NCBI GenBank assembly: GCA_910585915.1
Contig: CAJUGF010000025.1
Coordinates: forward strand, 1-23,192
DNA from: an uncultured Bacilli bacterium
GTDB lineage: Bacteria > Bacillota_I > Bacilli_A > RF39 > UBA660
Reading direction: 5' to 3'
DNA length: 23,192 nt
This document shows positions 1 through 7,301 of this stretch, in pieces. Both the position numbers and the translations under genes were made by a program. Numbering within the stretch: position 1 is the first letter of the stretch; each line of letters opens with the position of its first letter. The notes beneath the pieces were generated by a model. It ran no database searches. It was not told where the DNA came from and worked only from the letters and a program-made list of their open reading frames with translations.

Positions 1-940
1 AAAGATTACTGGAGCAACAGTGAATTTAAATAGTGGGGTTACAGTACAAAATGCATTAAGTACTCATGATGGTTCTGCAGGTGTTGAAGTTTATTCTTCG
101 TCAACTCTAAATATTAATGGGGCAACAATTACAGGAAATAAAGGAAATAATAAAGGTGGTGGTGTTTCGGTTGTTTCTTCTACTTTGAATTTAAATAGTG
201 GTACAATTTCTAATAATTATTTAACTAATACTAATGATTCACATGGTGGCGGAGTTTTTGTTTGGGAAGGAGTTATTAATGTTAAAGGTGGAACCATTTC
301 TGGAAATAGTGCTTATACTGGTGGTGGAGTTTGGGTAGATTGTAATACTTCTAGTAGTACCTTTACTATGAGTGCTGGCAATATTATTTCTAACACTGCT
401 ATTTCTGGTGGAGGGGGAGTTTATTTAAGATCTAATACTAATAATGTTAAAACTAATGCTACGATGTCAGGTGGAACCATTTCTGATAATAAAACAACTG
501 GGACTAATGCTGGAGGTGGAGGACTTTTCCTTACACGTTCAAACCTTACTATTATTTCAGGAAATATTAAAAACAATACTTCTAAAACGAGTGGTGGAAT
601 TCATGTGGGAGGAATGAGTAGATTAGAAATACAAAATGTGTTAATTGAGGGTAATATTTCTCAACAGTTTGGGGGTGGAATTGGTGCTTATGATAATTCA
701 ACTTTAATAATTTCTGGTGGTATTATTCGCAACAATACTGCTACTACTACTGGAGGTGGTCTTGATATCGCTAATATTACTTTTATGCTGTCTGGTGGTA
801 CAATAACAGGAAATAAATGTAATACATCGAATTGTGTTGGTGGACTTAAAGTAGCTGGTAATAATAATGCATCACTTTCAGATTCTGCTAATGTTACAGG
901 TAATACTCCTAGCAATAGTAATACACCTGCTTATCCATAG
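1..940 (+). CDS. Right-handed beta-helix surface protein, 3' part (5' end outside window)
   Basis: The reading frame is already open at base 2 (codons for K-I-T-G-A-T-V) and shows no ribosome-binding site at the first GTG (20), so this is the C-terminal part of a larger protein. About 310 residues are visible. They form a tandem series of degenerate repeats built on G-x-I-x-x-N (for example GTISGN, ATITGN, GTISDN, GIIRNN; nine copies by eye), alternating with G-G-G-V/I/L-x-V strands. Spacing is about 25-40 residues. This pattern is typical of parallel beta-helix proteins and chlamydial Pmp-like repeats. The composition is rich in Gly, Asn, Thr and Ser, with two Cys-bearing loops. The C-terminus (TPAYP) has no LPXTG motif, hydrophobic tail or positive tail, so anchoring must be N-terminal or absent. 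A cell-surface or secreted adhesin-like role is inferred from fold and composition. Substrate unknown. Confidence 0.75.
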   Translation, partial: KITGATVNLNSGVTVQNALSTHDGSAGVEVYSSSTLNINGATITGNKGNNKGGGVSVVSSTLNLNSGTISNNYLTNTNDSHGGGVFVWEGVINVKGGTISGNSAYTGGGVWVDCNTSSSTFTMSAGNIISNTAISGGGGVYLRSNTNNVKTNATMSGGTISDNKTTGTNAGGGGLFLTRSNLTIISGNIKNNTSKTSGGIHVGGMSRLEIQNVLIEGNISQQFGGGIGAYDNSTLIISGGIIRNNTATTTGGGLDIANITFMLSGGTITGNKCNTSNCVGGLKVAGNNNASLSDSANVTGNTPSNSNTPAYP

Positions 941-992
941 AAAAATGATACATAAGTGCTTTTATGAGATTATGTGAGATCCAAAAGATATT

Positions 993-1020
993 AGACGCAA
1001 AAATCTAGTGTCTTTTTTCT
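993..1020 (+). terminator. Rho-independent terminator after the beta-helix gene
   Basis: AGACGC (993-998) pairs with GTGTCT (1008-1013), with one G-U pair and a nine-base loop, followed by a run of T. It lies 52 bases after the stop codon. The T-run leads directly into the promoter region of the next gene. Confidence 0.6.
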
Positions 1021-1025
1021 TTTCT

Positions 1026-1034
1026 TGTTATAAT
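1026..1034 (+). promoter_or_regulatory. Extended -10 promoter for the HD-domain gene
   Basis: TGT followed by a perfect TATAAT at 1029-1034. No good -35 hexamer is seen because the upstream bases belong to the terminator. The start codon is 19 bases downstream of the hexamer, with AGGTGA (1041-1046) as ribosome-binding site. Confidence 0.6.
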
Positions 1035-1052
1035 GTTTTCAGGTGATTTTAT

Positions 1053-2189
1053 ATGAATAAAATTGATATCCAAATATTAGAGAATATGCGAAAAAAGGAT
1101 TTAAGTCAGTTTGCAACACCTGATGAAAAAGCAATTCGTTTTTATGAAGAAAAAGAAGATATTCGTCCTCCTTTTTTTCGAGATATTGATCGTATTATTT
1201 ATTCTTCTTCTTATACAAGATATATGGATAAAACACAAGTTTTTTCTTATAGGGATAATGATCATATCAGTAAGAGAATGGTTCATGTTCAGCTTGTTAG
1301 CAAAATTGCTAGAACGATTGGAAGAGCACTAGGTTTGAACGAAGATTTGATTGAAGCTGCAGCTCTTGGACATGATCTTGGGCATGTTCCTTTTGGGCAC
1401 TTGGGAGAATCTTTGTTAAATGAAATTAGTTTGTCGGTTAATGAAGGATATTTTAATCATAATATTCAAAGTGTTCGAATGCTTATGGAGATAGAGCATA
1501 GTGGTAAAGGAAGAAATTTAACGCTACAGGTTCTTGATGCAATAATGTGTCATAATGGAGAATTTGTATGTAAAGATTATATGCCACGTAAGAAAACACA
1601 GGAAGAGTTTTTAGAAGAATATCATAAATCTTATGAAGAAGCATCTATTATTAAAAAACTAGTACCAATGACTTTAGAGGGATGTGTGGTTAGAATTAGT
1701 GATATGATTGCTTATTTGGGAAGAGATATTGATGATGCTTGTGCATTAGGTGTATTTGATAAAAAACAAATACCAAAAGAAATTGTCGATGTGTTAGGTT
1801 TACATAATCGTGATTTTATTAATACAATTATTATGGATGTGATTCATCATAGTATTGGGAAAAATTGTATTTCGATGAGTGAAGAAATCTATAATACTAT
1901 GAAAGCTTTAAAACGGTTTAATATGGAACACATTTATTTAAAAGCAAATGATAAAGAAGCTTTAGAAGAATATCGACAGCTGTTTCAAGTTGTGTTTAAT
2001 GGATGTGTAGACGATATTGAAAAGGAAAATAAAGAAGCAAGAATTTATCAAGACTTTTTAAACTATAAGGGAGCAGATTACCATAATAGTAATTCTGTAA
2101 ATCGAAAGGTGATTGATTATATAGCAGGGATGACAGATCATTATTTGTTACTAGTTTATTCTGATTATAAAAATAATGAAATTGGTTAA
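1053..2189 (+). CDS. HD-domain deoxynucleoside triphosphate triphosphohydrolase-like protein
   Basis: A 378-residue HD-superfamily metal-dependent phosphohydrolase, closest in pattern to the dGTPase family, which converts dGTP (or another dNTP) to deoxynucleoside and tripolyphosphate. Visible metal-site residues are H78 in RMVH, the HD pair H107-D108 in GHDLGH (106-111), the following FGH, H136-N137 before IQS, and D217 in RISDMIAYLGRDIDDA. The order and spacing match dGTPase/YwfO-type proteins. The N-terminal 50 residues, with RDIDRIIYSSSYTR, resemble the usual R-x-x-F/Y-R segment. The length is shorter than E. coli Dgt but normal for the Firmicutes type. The start is set by AGGTGA 7 bases upstream. 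The next gene follows after 21 bases without a terminator, so co-transcription with ymfF-ymfH is likely. Substrate specificity cannot be read from the sequence. Confidence 0.85.
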   Translation: MNKIDIQILENMRKKDLSQFATPDEKAIRFYEEKEDIRPPFFRDIDRIIYSSSYTRYMDKTQVFSYRDNDHISKRMVHVQLVSKIARTIGRALGLNEDLIEAAALGHDLGHVPFGHLGESLLNEISLSVNEGYFNHNIQSVRMLMEIEHSGKGRNLTLQVLDAIMCHNGEFVCKDYMPRKKTQEEFLEEYHKSYEEASIIKKLVPMTLEGCVVRISDMIAYLGRDIDDACALGVFDKKQIPKEIVDVLGLHNRDFINTIIMDVIHHSIGKNCISMSEEIYNTMKALKRFNMEHIYLKANDKEALEEYRQLFQVVFNGCVDDIEKENKEARIYQDFLNYKGADYHNSNSVNRKVIDYIAGMTDHYLLLVYSDYKNNEIG

Positions 2190-2210
2190 ATTAAAAAGAG
2201 AGGTGAAAGT

Positions 2211-3485
2211 ATGGTTTATAAAAAATATGAATATGATTCATTTCGTATTTTTGCTATTGAAACAGATCAATTTAAAAATTGTCATATGGAAGTGATCTTT
2301 CGAAGTGAAGCAAAGAAAGAAGATATGGCTTCAATTAGTTTTTTAGCTGAAATGATTAGTTATACTTCAAAAAAATATCCTACAAGAAAAGAATTTGTTA
2401 CTAGATTAGAGGAGTTATATAATGCATATTTTTATGGAGTAACTAGTCGTATTGGTAAGAGCTTACTTACAAATTTTATTTTTGATTTTTTAGATCCTTA
2501 TTATGTTAAGGAAAAGAATTATTTAGAAGAATGTATGGAGTTTTTATTTGATGCGTTAATGTATCCTAATATTATGAAAGAACAATTTGATTATAAAACA
2601 TTTCAAATTATTCAAAGTCGTCTTCGAAGTGAAATTGAAAGTTTAAAAGAGAATCCAACGAATTATTCTTTGCGACGAAGTTTGCAAGAGTTGTATCCTG
2701 ATAGTGTCAGTAGTCAAAGTGTTTTAGGAAGTATTGTGGATATTGAGAAAATTACGCCAGAATCTCTTTTTACTACATATCAAAACTTTATGGAGAAGAG
2801 TTATTGTGATATTTACATCATTGGCAATTTAGACATGGATTATATGTCAAAATTAATTTTGAAATATTTTAAAAATCGTTCTATTAAGTTACATGAACAA
2901 GAGGTTTTTGCTAAAAATAAACGAGTAAAAACGCTTAAAAAGCGAGATGAAGAAGGAAAGTTTGTTCAAAGTAATTTAGTTGTGGCTTATCAAATGCAAG
3001 GATTTACAAAACTGGAGAATGATGCGGTATTAAGTGTTTTTGGAGAAATCTTTTGTGGGTCTTCTTTGAATTCTAAATTATATCAATATTTAAGAAATGA
3101 AAACTCTCTTTGTTATCGTATTCAGACGATTTATCAGAAGTTTGATGAGTGTCTTTTAATTTCAGTGGGACTTGATGGAAAGAATACAAAATTAGCTGTT
3201 AAATTGATTCAGAAAGCAATGAAAGAAATGATTAGTGGAAAGTTTTCGGATGAAGAATTGGAAATGGCTAAAAAGCAGTTATCTTTTGCTCTTACAATGT
3301 CTATGGATAATCAAAATAGCATTATTAATAGTTATGTGTTTCATAATTTAGTGGATTCTCCACTTATGGAAGAACGTAAGGAAAAGATTTTGCATGTAAC
3401 AAAGGAAGAAGTAATGAAACTTTCTAAAAAAATGAAACTTGGATTGATATATGAACTTAAGGAGGCGAATCATGAAGGAGATTAA
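2211..3485 (+). CDS. ymfF: M16 peptidase-like protein YmfF (catalytically inactive partner)
   Basis: A 424-residue M16 (pitrilysin-like) family protein. The zinc motif HxxEH is absent: the expected segment reads SFLAEMISYTSKKYPTR. It is therefore the non-catalytic half of a two-protein M16 pair whose partner, the next gene, keeps the motif. The second M16 domain is recognisable in SSLNSKLYQYLRNENSLCYRI (around 280-300), the usual position of the R/Y substrate-binding segment. In B. subtilis ymfF/ymfH lie together and have been linked to 5-aminopentanol modification of elongation factor P. Whether that holds here is inference, and no efp gene is in the window. GAGGTGA sits upstream of ATG 2211. 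The stop overlaps the start of ymfH by 14 bases, suggesting translational coupling. Confidence 0.85.
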   Translation: MVYKKYEYDSFRIFAIETDQFKNCHMEVIFRSEAKKEDMASISFLAEMISYTSKKYPTRKEFVTRLEELYNAYFYGVTSRIGKSLLTNFIFDFLDPYYVKEKNYLEECMEFLFDALMYPNIMKEQFDYKTFQIIQSRLRSEIESLKENPTNYSLRRSLQELYPDSVSSQSVLGSIVDIEKITPESLFTTYQNFMEKSYCDIYIIGNLDMDYMSKLILKYFKNRSIKLHEQEVFAKNKRVKTLKKRDEEGKFVQSNLVVAYQMQGFTKLENDAVLSVFGEIFCGSSLNSKLYQYLRNENSLCYRIQTIYQKFDECLLISVGLDGKNTKLAVKLIQKAMKEMISGKFSDEELEMAKKQLSFALTMSMDNQNSIINSYVFHNLVDSPLMEERKEKILHVTKEEVMKLSKKMKLGLIYELKEANHEGD

Positions 3486-4743
3486 ATTAAAAGGTCTTAA
3501 CGAAACGATATATTATGATGAATGTGATAGTGGGCTTCCAATTTTCTTGTGGGTTCGTGAAAAAGGACAGGGATATTATGCAACTCTTTCGGTAAAATAT
3601 GGTTCTTTGGATACGGAATTTAAAGTGGGTAATAAGAATTATCAGGTACCAAATGGAGTGGCTCATTATTTGGAACACTTGAATTTTCAAAATGATGATG
3701 GAGAGGATGCTCAAACTTTTTTTCAGAAAAATGGGAGTGATGTAAATGCTTTTACAACATTTAACTATACTTCTTATGAAGTGTATGGGTCAGATCATTT
3801 AAAAGAAAATTTAAACCAGTTGCTTGATTTTGTTATGACTCCTAATTTTAATAAGAAAATGGTTCAAAATGAAAAAAATATTATTGTTGAAGAAAACAAA
3901 ATGGATTTAGATAATCCTGGTAATTTGCTTTATTATGGTATTTTTCGAAATGTATTTAAGAATGATAAGCATAAAAATTTCATTACAGGAACCAAGGAAG
4001 ATATTATGGCTACTACACTCGATGATATTCAGTTAGTTTTTGATACGTTTTATCATCCTACTAATATGTTTTTAGTGGTTACTGGAAATTTCAATCCTTA
4101 TGAAGTTGTTAGTATTGTTAAGGAAAATCAAAAGCAAAAGGAATTTCCAAAGTATCAAAATCCTAAGAAAAAAGAAGTTAAAGAACCTGCTCGTGTACTT
4201 TTGGCATATGAAGAAAAATGTGCTAATGTTGAAATTCCTAAAATGCGAATTGCTGTTAAGATTCCAAGAAAGGGTTTAAAAGAAAAAAAAGATTATAAAT
4301 TACGTACGATGTTAACCTTATTGTTAAATAGTAATTTTGGGCCAACTTCAGATTTATATGAGGATTTAATTAGTAAGGATTTGATTGTTAGCTTGGGTGG
4401 AGAAAAATCGATCATTGGAGATTACGTATTCTTATTTTTGAATGTTGAAACGAAATATCCTGATGAAGTTTTGCCTATTTTAGAAGATGCTTTAAAACAT
4501 TTAACAATGGATGAGAAACAATTAAAACGTAAGTTACATTCAGGGATTGCTAATATGGTATTAAGTTATGATGATATAACAGATGTTAATACATCAATTC
4601 AAGAACAAATTATGAATTATGGAATGATTATAGAAGATAAAAAAGAAGTGTATGAATCAATTCAATTATCTGATATAGAGGAACTTATTCATAGTCTTTC
4701 TTTTAAAGAAATGGCTGTTGTTGTTTTGAAGCAAAATGTATAA
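3472..4743 (+). CDS. ymfH: M16 zinc peptidase YmfH (catalytic partner)
   Basis: A 423-residue M16 metallopeptidase with an intact inverted zinc motif H65-Y-L-E68-H69 and a downstream acidic ligand in NEKNIIVEENKM (E140/E141), about 72 residues later as expected for M16. NAFTTFNYTSYEVYG is the typical substrate-cleft strand after the zinc site. The ATG at 3472 is preferred over an upstream in-frame ATG (3451) because GGAGG lies at 3461-3465. It overlaps the end of ymfF by 14 bases, consistent with a heterodimer in which only this subunit is catalytic. It ends at a strong bidirectional hairpin shared with the convergent HIT gene. Likely cytoplasmic: no signal peptide or membrane segment. The physiological substrate is unknown, and the EF-P link is by homology only. 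Confidence 0.88.
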   Translation: MKEIKLKGLNETIYYDECDSGLPIFLWVREKGQGYYATLSVKYGSLDTEFKVGNKNYQVPNGVAHYLEHLNFQNDDGEDAQTFFQKNGSDVNAFTTFNYTSYEVYGSDHLKENLNQLLDFVMTPNFNKKMVQNEKNIIVEENKMDLDNPGNLLYYGIFRNVFKNDKHKNFITGTKEDIMATTLDDIQLVFDTFYHPTNMFLVVTGNFNPYEVVSIVKENQKQKEFPKYQNPKKKEVKEPARVLLAYEEKCANVEIPKMRIAVKIPRKGLKEKKDYKLRTMLTLLLNSNFGPTSDLYEDLISKDLIVSLGGEKSIIGDYVFLFLNVETKYPDEVLPILEDALKHLTMDEKQLKRKLHSGIANMVLSYDDITDVNTSIQEQIMNYGMIIEDKKEVYESIQLSDIEELIHSLSFKEMAVVVLKQNV

Positions 4744-4768
4744 AAAAATTCTGAATTTCAGAATTTTT
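4744..4768. terminator. Bidirectional terminator between ymfH and the HIT gene
   Basis: An 11-bp perfect stem (4744-4754 with 4758-4768) and an ATT loop, with A-run and T-run on the two sides so that it works in both directions. The 3' arm lies inside the last codons of the minus-strand HIT gene. Confidence 0.8.
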
Positions 4769-5126
4769 TTATGTTTTCATAAGTTTCCTCTAATGGTAAG
4801 ATTTTCTTTTTGTATCTTAATTCTGGCAATAAATGCAGATGTACATGTTTTATTTCTTGTGCTTCTTTATAATTCATTTGGAAGGTCATACCTTTATTAT
4901 TTTGAGCAGTCATTATTTTATCTGTAAGCATTTGTGCAACTTCTTTCATGTGATATAGTGTAGAAGAATCTAATTCTGTGAAGTCTTCCATGTGTTTTTT
5001 GGGAATAATTAATGTATGACCATTACAAGTTGGGTGAATATCTAAAAAAGCTATGACAGTATCATCTTCATATAAAATCTTACTGGAAATCTCATGATTA
5101 CTAATTTTACAAAATAAACAATCCAT
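4758..5126 (-). CDS. HIT-family nucleotide-binding protein
   Basis: A 122-residue histidine-triad protein. The triad is H94-V-H96-L-H98 followed by LLPE; by family knowledge the middle His is the catalytic nucleophile acting on adenosine-phosphoramidate or AMP-conjugate substrates. N-terminal CLFCKI (C3, C6) and HPTCNGHTLIIPKKH (31-45) are typical of Hint/Hit proteins. The usual N-x-G-x-x-A-G-Q segment before the triad is degenerate here (MNYKEAQEIK), and the usual P-R after it is P-E. Specificity may therefore differ from standard Hint. It reads toward ymfH. A GGTGAT ribosome-binding site precedes the ATG. The upstream kinase-like gene ends 30 bases away in the same direction. In that gap is a palindrome, ATGATATCAT (5142-5151), which may be part of a promoter or operator. 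Confidence 0.9.
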   Translation of the reverse strand: MDCLFCKISNHEISSKILYEDDTVIAFLDIHPTCNGHTLIIPKKHMEDFTELDSSTLYHMKEVAQMLTDKIMTAQNNKGMTFQMNYKEAQEIKHVHLHLLPELRYKKKILPLEETYENIKKF

Positions 5127-5156
5127 TTTATCACCAAGAATATGATATCATAAATT

Positions 5157-5990
5157 TTATTTTTTTAATGTTTTTTCTTTTACTTCTTCAATGGTATCTA
5201 AAAGTTTGTAGGGATTTTTATTGTATGGTATATTATAGATATTTATAAGTATTGTCCATAATTCTTCTGGCATTGTTTCTTTTATTTTATACATTTCTTT
5301 ATAAAATTGTTCAATCGATAAATAGGTAATATCAATGTGAAATAGTTGTTTTAAAATTATTAGAATATAGCAATAAAGATCACTGCTTTCATTTGGAATA
5401 CAAGTATCACCTTTAATGATATATTTTTTATGTAAATTTTGTTTTACATAGTTAAAGCAGTAGATAAATTCTAAATATTTTGTAGGGAAAGGCTTGTTTG
5501 TTTTAATTTTGCAACTATCTAAGTCGATTATTTGAATTTTTTTTGTTGTTCTATCAATTAGAACATTTTTTTCTTGTAAGTCACCAATAAAAAAGGTTGC
5601 AAGGATAGAATTTTGTTCTCTTAGTTTGGATAATTTTTCTAATAATTTACCAAGGTTTTGTAAAACCATGATTTTATCATTCCAACATGTTTTAGAATTG
5701 ATGAAATAGTCATGAGCATTTTCTTTATATCCTTTGGGTAATAAAATTCCTATTTCAGTGTTATTTACATAAACTACTTTTTGAAATAGAAGGAGTTCTT
5801 CAATTTGTTCTAGAACTTCACGATATTGGTCAATTAATTCTAGGGTAAAAATTTTATTTTTATCTATATAATTATATATTTTTACCAATTCTTGATCGTT
5901 ATATTCTAATATGACTGCTTCGTTTGTTTTTTCATGATAAAAATATGGCAATTGAAGTAATTTTTTTTCTTTGATTTCTAATTTTTGCAT
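5157..5990 (-). CDS. Protein-kinase/APH-like fold protein, divergent from cotE
   Basis: A 277-residue protein with a kinase-like core. VKIYNYI (K37) looks like the ATP-binding beta-3 lysine strand. FIGDLQEKNVLI (G136-D137 to N142) matches the HxD-x4-N catalytic loop of APH/choline-kinase folds, with catalytic D137 and metal ligand N142. IQIIDLDSCKI (D156/D158) stands for the DFG aspartate. No glycine-rich loop is obvious at the N-terminus. There is no signal peptide or membrane segment. GGAGG lies just upstream of the ATG at 5990, and a promoter is visible at 6017-6045. It is transcribed divergently from the spore-coat gene cotE. Bacilli have kinase-like coat proteins (CotS/YutH type, CotH), so a coat or sporulation role is a reasonable guess, but sequence similarity alone does not show it. 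Substrate unknown. Confidence 0.65.
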   Translation of the reverse strand: MQKLEIKEKKLLQLPYFYHEKTNEAVILEYNDQELVKIYNYIDKNKIFTLELIDQYREVLEQIEELLLFQKVVYVNNTEIGILLPKGYKENAHDYFINSKTCWNDKIMVLQNLGKLLEKLSKLREQNSILATFFIGDLQEKNVLIDRTTKKIQIIDLDSCKIKTNKPFPTKYLEFIYCFNYVKQNLHKKYIIKGDTCIPNESSDLYCYILIILKQLFHIDITYLSIEQFYKEMYKIKETMPEELWTILINIYNIPYNKNPYKLLDTIEEVKEKTLKK

Positions 5991-6016
5991 GTAGTTCCTC
6001 CCACTTTTTAGCTGTT

Positions 6017-6045
6017 ATATTAACATTAATTATGTAGGAAAACAA
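6017..6045 (-). promoter_or_regulatory. Vegetative-type promoter for the kinase-like gene
   Basis: Read on the minus strand: TTGTTT (6040-6045), a 17-base spacer ending in TGT, then TAATAT (6017-6022). This is a housekeeping-sigma promoter with extended -10, 27 bases before the start codon. Confidence 0.5.
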
Positions 6046-6056
6046 TTTTCTTGGGA

Positions 6057-6083
6057 ACAAATTGGGCTGGTTTGCATAGATTA
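6057..6083 (+). promoter_or_regulatory. Possible sporulation-sigma (SigK/SigE-like) promoter of cotE
   Basis: CATAGATTA at 6075-6083 fits the SigK -10 pattern CATAnnnTA and is close to the SigE -10 pattern. An AC dinucleotide at 6057-6058, 16 bases upstream, fits the minimal SigK -35. The expected transcript would start almost at the GGAGG ribosome-binding site (6091-6095), leaving a very short leader, which lowers confidence. B. subtilis cotE is known to be driven by SigE and SigK. Confidence 0.35.
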
Positions 6084-6102
6084 CATTAGAGGAGGTATTC
6101 TT

Positions 6103-6636
6103 ATGGCTAATTATAAAGAAATTGTAACGAAAGCGGTGGTGGGGAAAGCAAAGAAAACAACGACATCTCATTTTTCTTTGCAGCCACAGGAACGAGCAGA
6201 TACAGTTTTAGGGTGTTGGGTTATTAATCATAGTTTTCAGGGAAGAAATAATGCTGGTAATGTAATGATTGATGGAGAGTTTGATGTTAATGTATGGTAT
6301 TCTTATGATAATGATACAAAAACGACTGTTAGTACAGAAAGATTTCGTTATAATGATAAAATGAATGTTCGAAGACATGATGATGGTGGAATTGATTCTT
6401 CAGAAATTATTGTTCGAAGTTTAAAACAACCTACTGTTACTAATGTAGAAATTGTGAATGGTGTTGTGCAACTTGATGTTGAAAAAGAACTTGGAGTGGA
6501 AGTAGTTGGTAATACGAAGTTAAAGGTACCAGTAGAAGATGATTATGATGATTATGAAGAAATCTTGGATGAAGAAGAATTTGAAGAAGAACATCAACAA
6601 GAAATTGAAGATATTCAAGAAGATTATTTAGATTAA
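6103..6636 (+). CDS. cotE: Spore outer-coat morphogenetic protein CotE
   Basis: A 177-residue protein recognisable as CotE by its opening (YKEIVTKAVVGKAKK), the segment LGCWVINHSFQG (B. subtilis has a similar G-G-W-I-I-N-H), FDVNVWYSYDNDTKTTVSTE, and a highly acidic C-terminal tail (from about 145) rich in D/E. CotE assembles on the developing spore and recruits outer-coat proteins; it depends on SpoIVA, which is also in this window. The length is close to the 181 residues of the Bacillus protein. GAGGAGG at 6089-6095 fixes the start. It is a single-gene unit: a hairpin terminator follows immediately and the divergent neighbour is a kinase-like gene. Expression is expected in the mother cell. 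The presence of cotE is strong evidence that the organism makes spores. Confidence 0.93.
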   Translation: MANYKEIVTKAVVGKAKKTTTSHFSLQPQERADTVLGCWVINHSFQGRNNAGNVMIDGEFDVNVWYSYDNDTKTTVSTERFRYNDKMNVRRHDDGGIDSSEIIVRSLKQPTVTNVEIVNGVVQLDVEKELGVEVVGNTKLKVPVEDDYDDYEEILDEEEFEEEHQQEIEDIQEDYLD

Positions 6637-6670
6637 GAAGCGTCAACGAAAAAGGGTTGACACTTCTTTT
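6635..6670 (+). terminator. cotE terminator, overlapping the rpsP promoter
   Basis: AAGAAG-C-GTCAAC (6635-6647) pairs with GTTGAC-A-CTTCTT (6656-6668): 12 pairs around one C/A mismatch, eight-base loop, then T-rich DNA. It starts at the cotE stop codon. The 3' arm contains TTGACA, the -35 box of the next promoter. Confidence 0.7.
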
Positions 6671-6685
6671 GGCGTGTGGTATTAT
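6657..6685 (+). promoter_or_regulatory. Strong vegetative promoter of rpsP-khpA
   Basis: Consensus TTGACA (6657-6662), 17-base spacer ending in TGG, then TATTAT (6680-6685). This is the best promoter in the window. The start codon of rpsP is at 6716, with AAAGGAG (6700-6706) between. Confidence 0.8.
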
Positions 6686-6715
6686 TGATTCGATATAAAG
6701 AAAGGAGCAGAAAAA

Positions 6716-6994
6716 ATGGCAGTTAAATTAAGATTAAAAAGAATGGGTTCTAAACAAAAACCTTTTTACCGTATCGTTGCTGCAGATGCTAGAAGTCCAA
6801 GAGATGGTAAATTTTTAGAAACTGTAGGAACTTATGATCCTATTAAGGGAAGCGATATTGTTACAGTAAAAGAAGATCGTGTATTATATTGGATGCAAAA
6901 TGGTGCAATTCCTACTGATACAGTTCGTAGTATTTTAAGTAAACAAGGGATCATGAAGAAATTTGCAGATTCTAAGAAAAAAGAAGGTAAGTAA
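6716..6994 (+). CDS. rpsP: 30S ribosomal protein S16
   Basis: A 92-residue bS16. The N-terminus VKLRLKRMGSKQKPFYRIV, then ADARSPRDGKFLETVGTYDP, are the signature of the family. The protein binds 16S rRNA during small-subunit assembly. Normal length for Firmicutes. AAAGGAG precedes the ATG at 6716. The stop codon TAA shares its last base with the ATG of khpA (TAATG), giving translational coupling. In B. subtilis the following genes are ylqC (khpA), ylqD, rimM, trmD and rplS; here the run stops after khpA, so that block is broken. Confidence 0.97.
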   Translation: MAVKLRLKRMGSKQKPFYRIVAADARSPRDGKFLETVGTYDPIKGSDIVTVKEDRVLYWMQNGAIPTDTVRSILSKQGIMKKFADSKKKEGK

Positions 6995-7236
6995 TGAGTT
7001 TAGTGGAGTATGCAGAATTTTTAGTGGGTAGTTTGGTTAGTGACGCAGAAATGGTGCGAGTTCAAAGTTTTCAAGAAGATTCTTTTTTGACTTTAGAAAT
7101 TATGGTGCCAGAGGCTGATATGGGTGCTGTGATTGGAAAAGCAGGACGTGTTGCTAATTCTATTCGAGTATTAATTCAAGCTTATGCTTACTTACATGAG
7201 TCTTCTAAGGTTCATGTCAATATTGAAGCTTTTTAG
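6994..7236 (+). CDS. khpA: KH-domain RNA-binding protein KhpA
   Basis: An 80-residue protein that is essentially one KH domain. The GxxG loop is in GAVIGKAGRVANSIRVLI (GKAG). The upstream part (VEYAEFLVGSLVSDAEMVRV) is typical of KhpA/YlqC. By family knowledge KhpA pairs with KhpB/Jag to bind many RNAs and affects cell division and elongation in Gram-positive cocci. The start overlaps the rpsP stop by one base, so it is co-transcribed with rpsP. A strong hairpin terminator follows five bases after the stop. Confidence 0.93.
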   Translation: MSLVEYAEFLVGSLVSDAEMVRVQSFQEDSFLTLEIMVPEADMGAVIGKAGRVANSIRVLIQAYAYLHESSKVHVNIEAF

Positions 7237-7240
7237 TTGG

Positions 7241-7268
7241 ACAATGGAGAAAATCTTCATTGTTTTTT
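7241..7268 (+). terminator. Terminator of rpsP-khpA
   Basis: A ten-pair stem (7241-7250 with 7254-7263) with one G-U pair and an AAA loop, followed by a six-base T run. This separates rpsP-khpA from the pilin gene. Confidence 0.85.
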
Positions 7269-7275
7269 CTTTTTG

Positions 7276-7284
7276 TGATATGAT
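7276..7284 (+). promoter_or_regulatory. Extended -10 promoter of the prepilin-like gene
   Basis: TGA then TATGAT at 7279-7284. A weak -35 (TTCATT, 7256-7261) lies 17 bases upstream, inside the terminator hairpin of khpA. The start codon is at 7302. Confidence 0.45.
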
Positions 7285-7301
7285 TGGTATGGTGAAGATT
7301 C

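Noticed and set aside
2211..3485. YmfF as a broken M16 peptidase pseudogene
   Set aside because: The frame is intact and full length; absence of HxxEH is normal for the non-catalytic member of an M16 pair.
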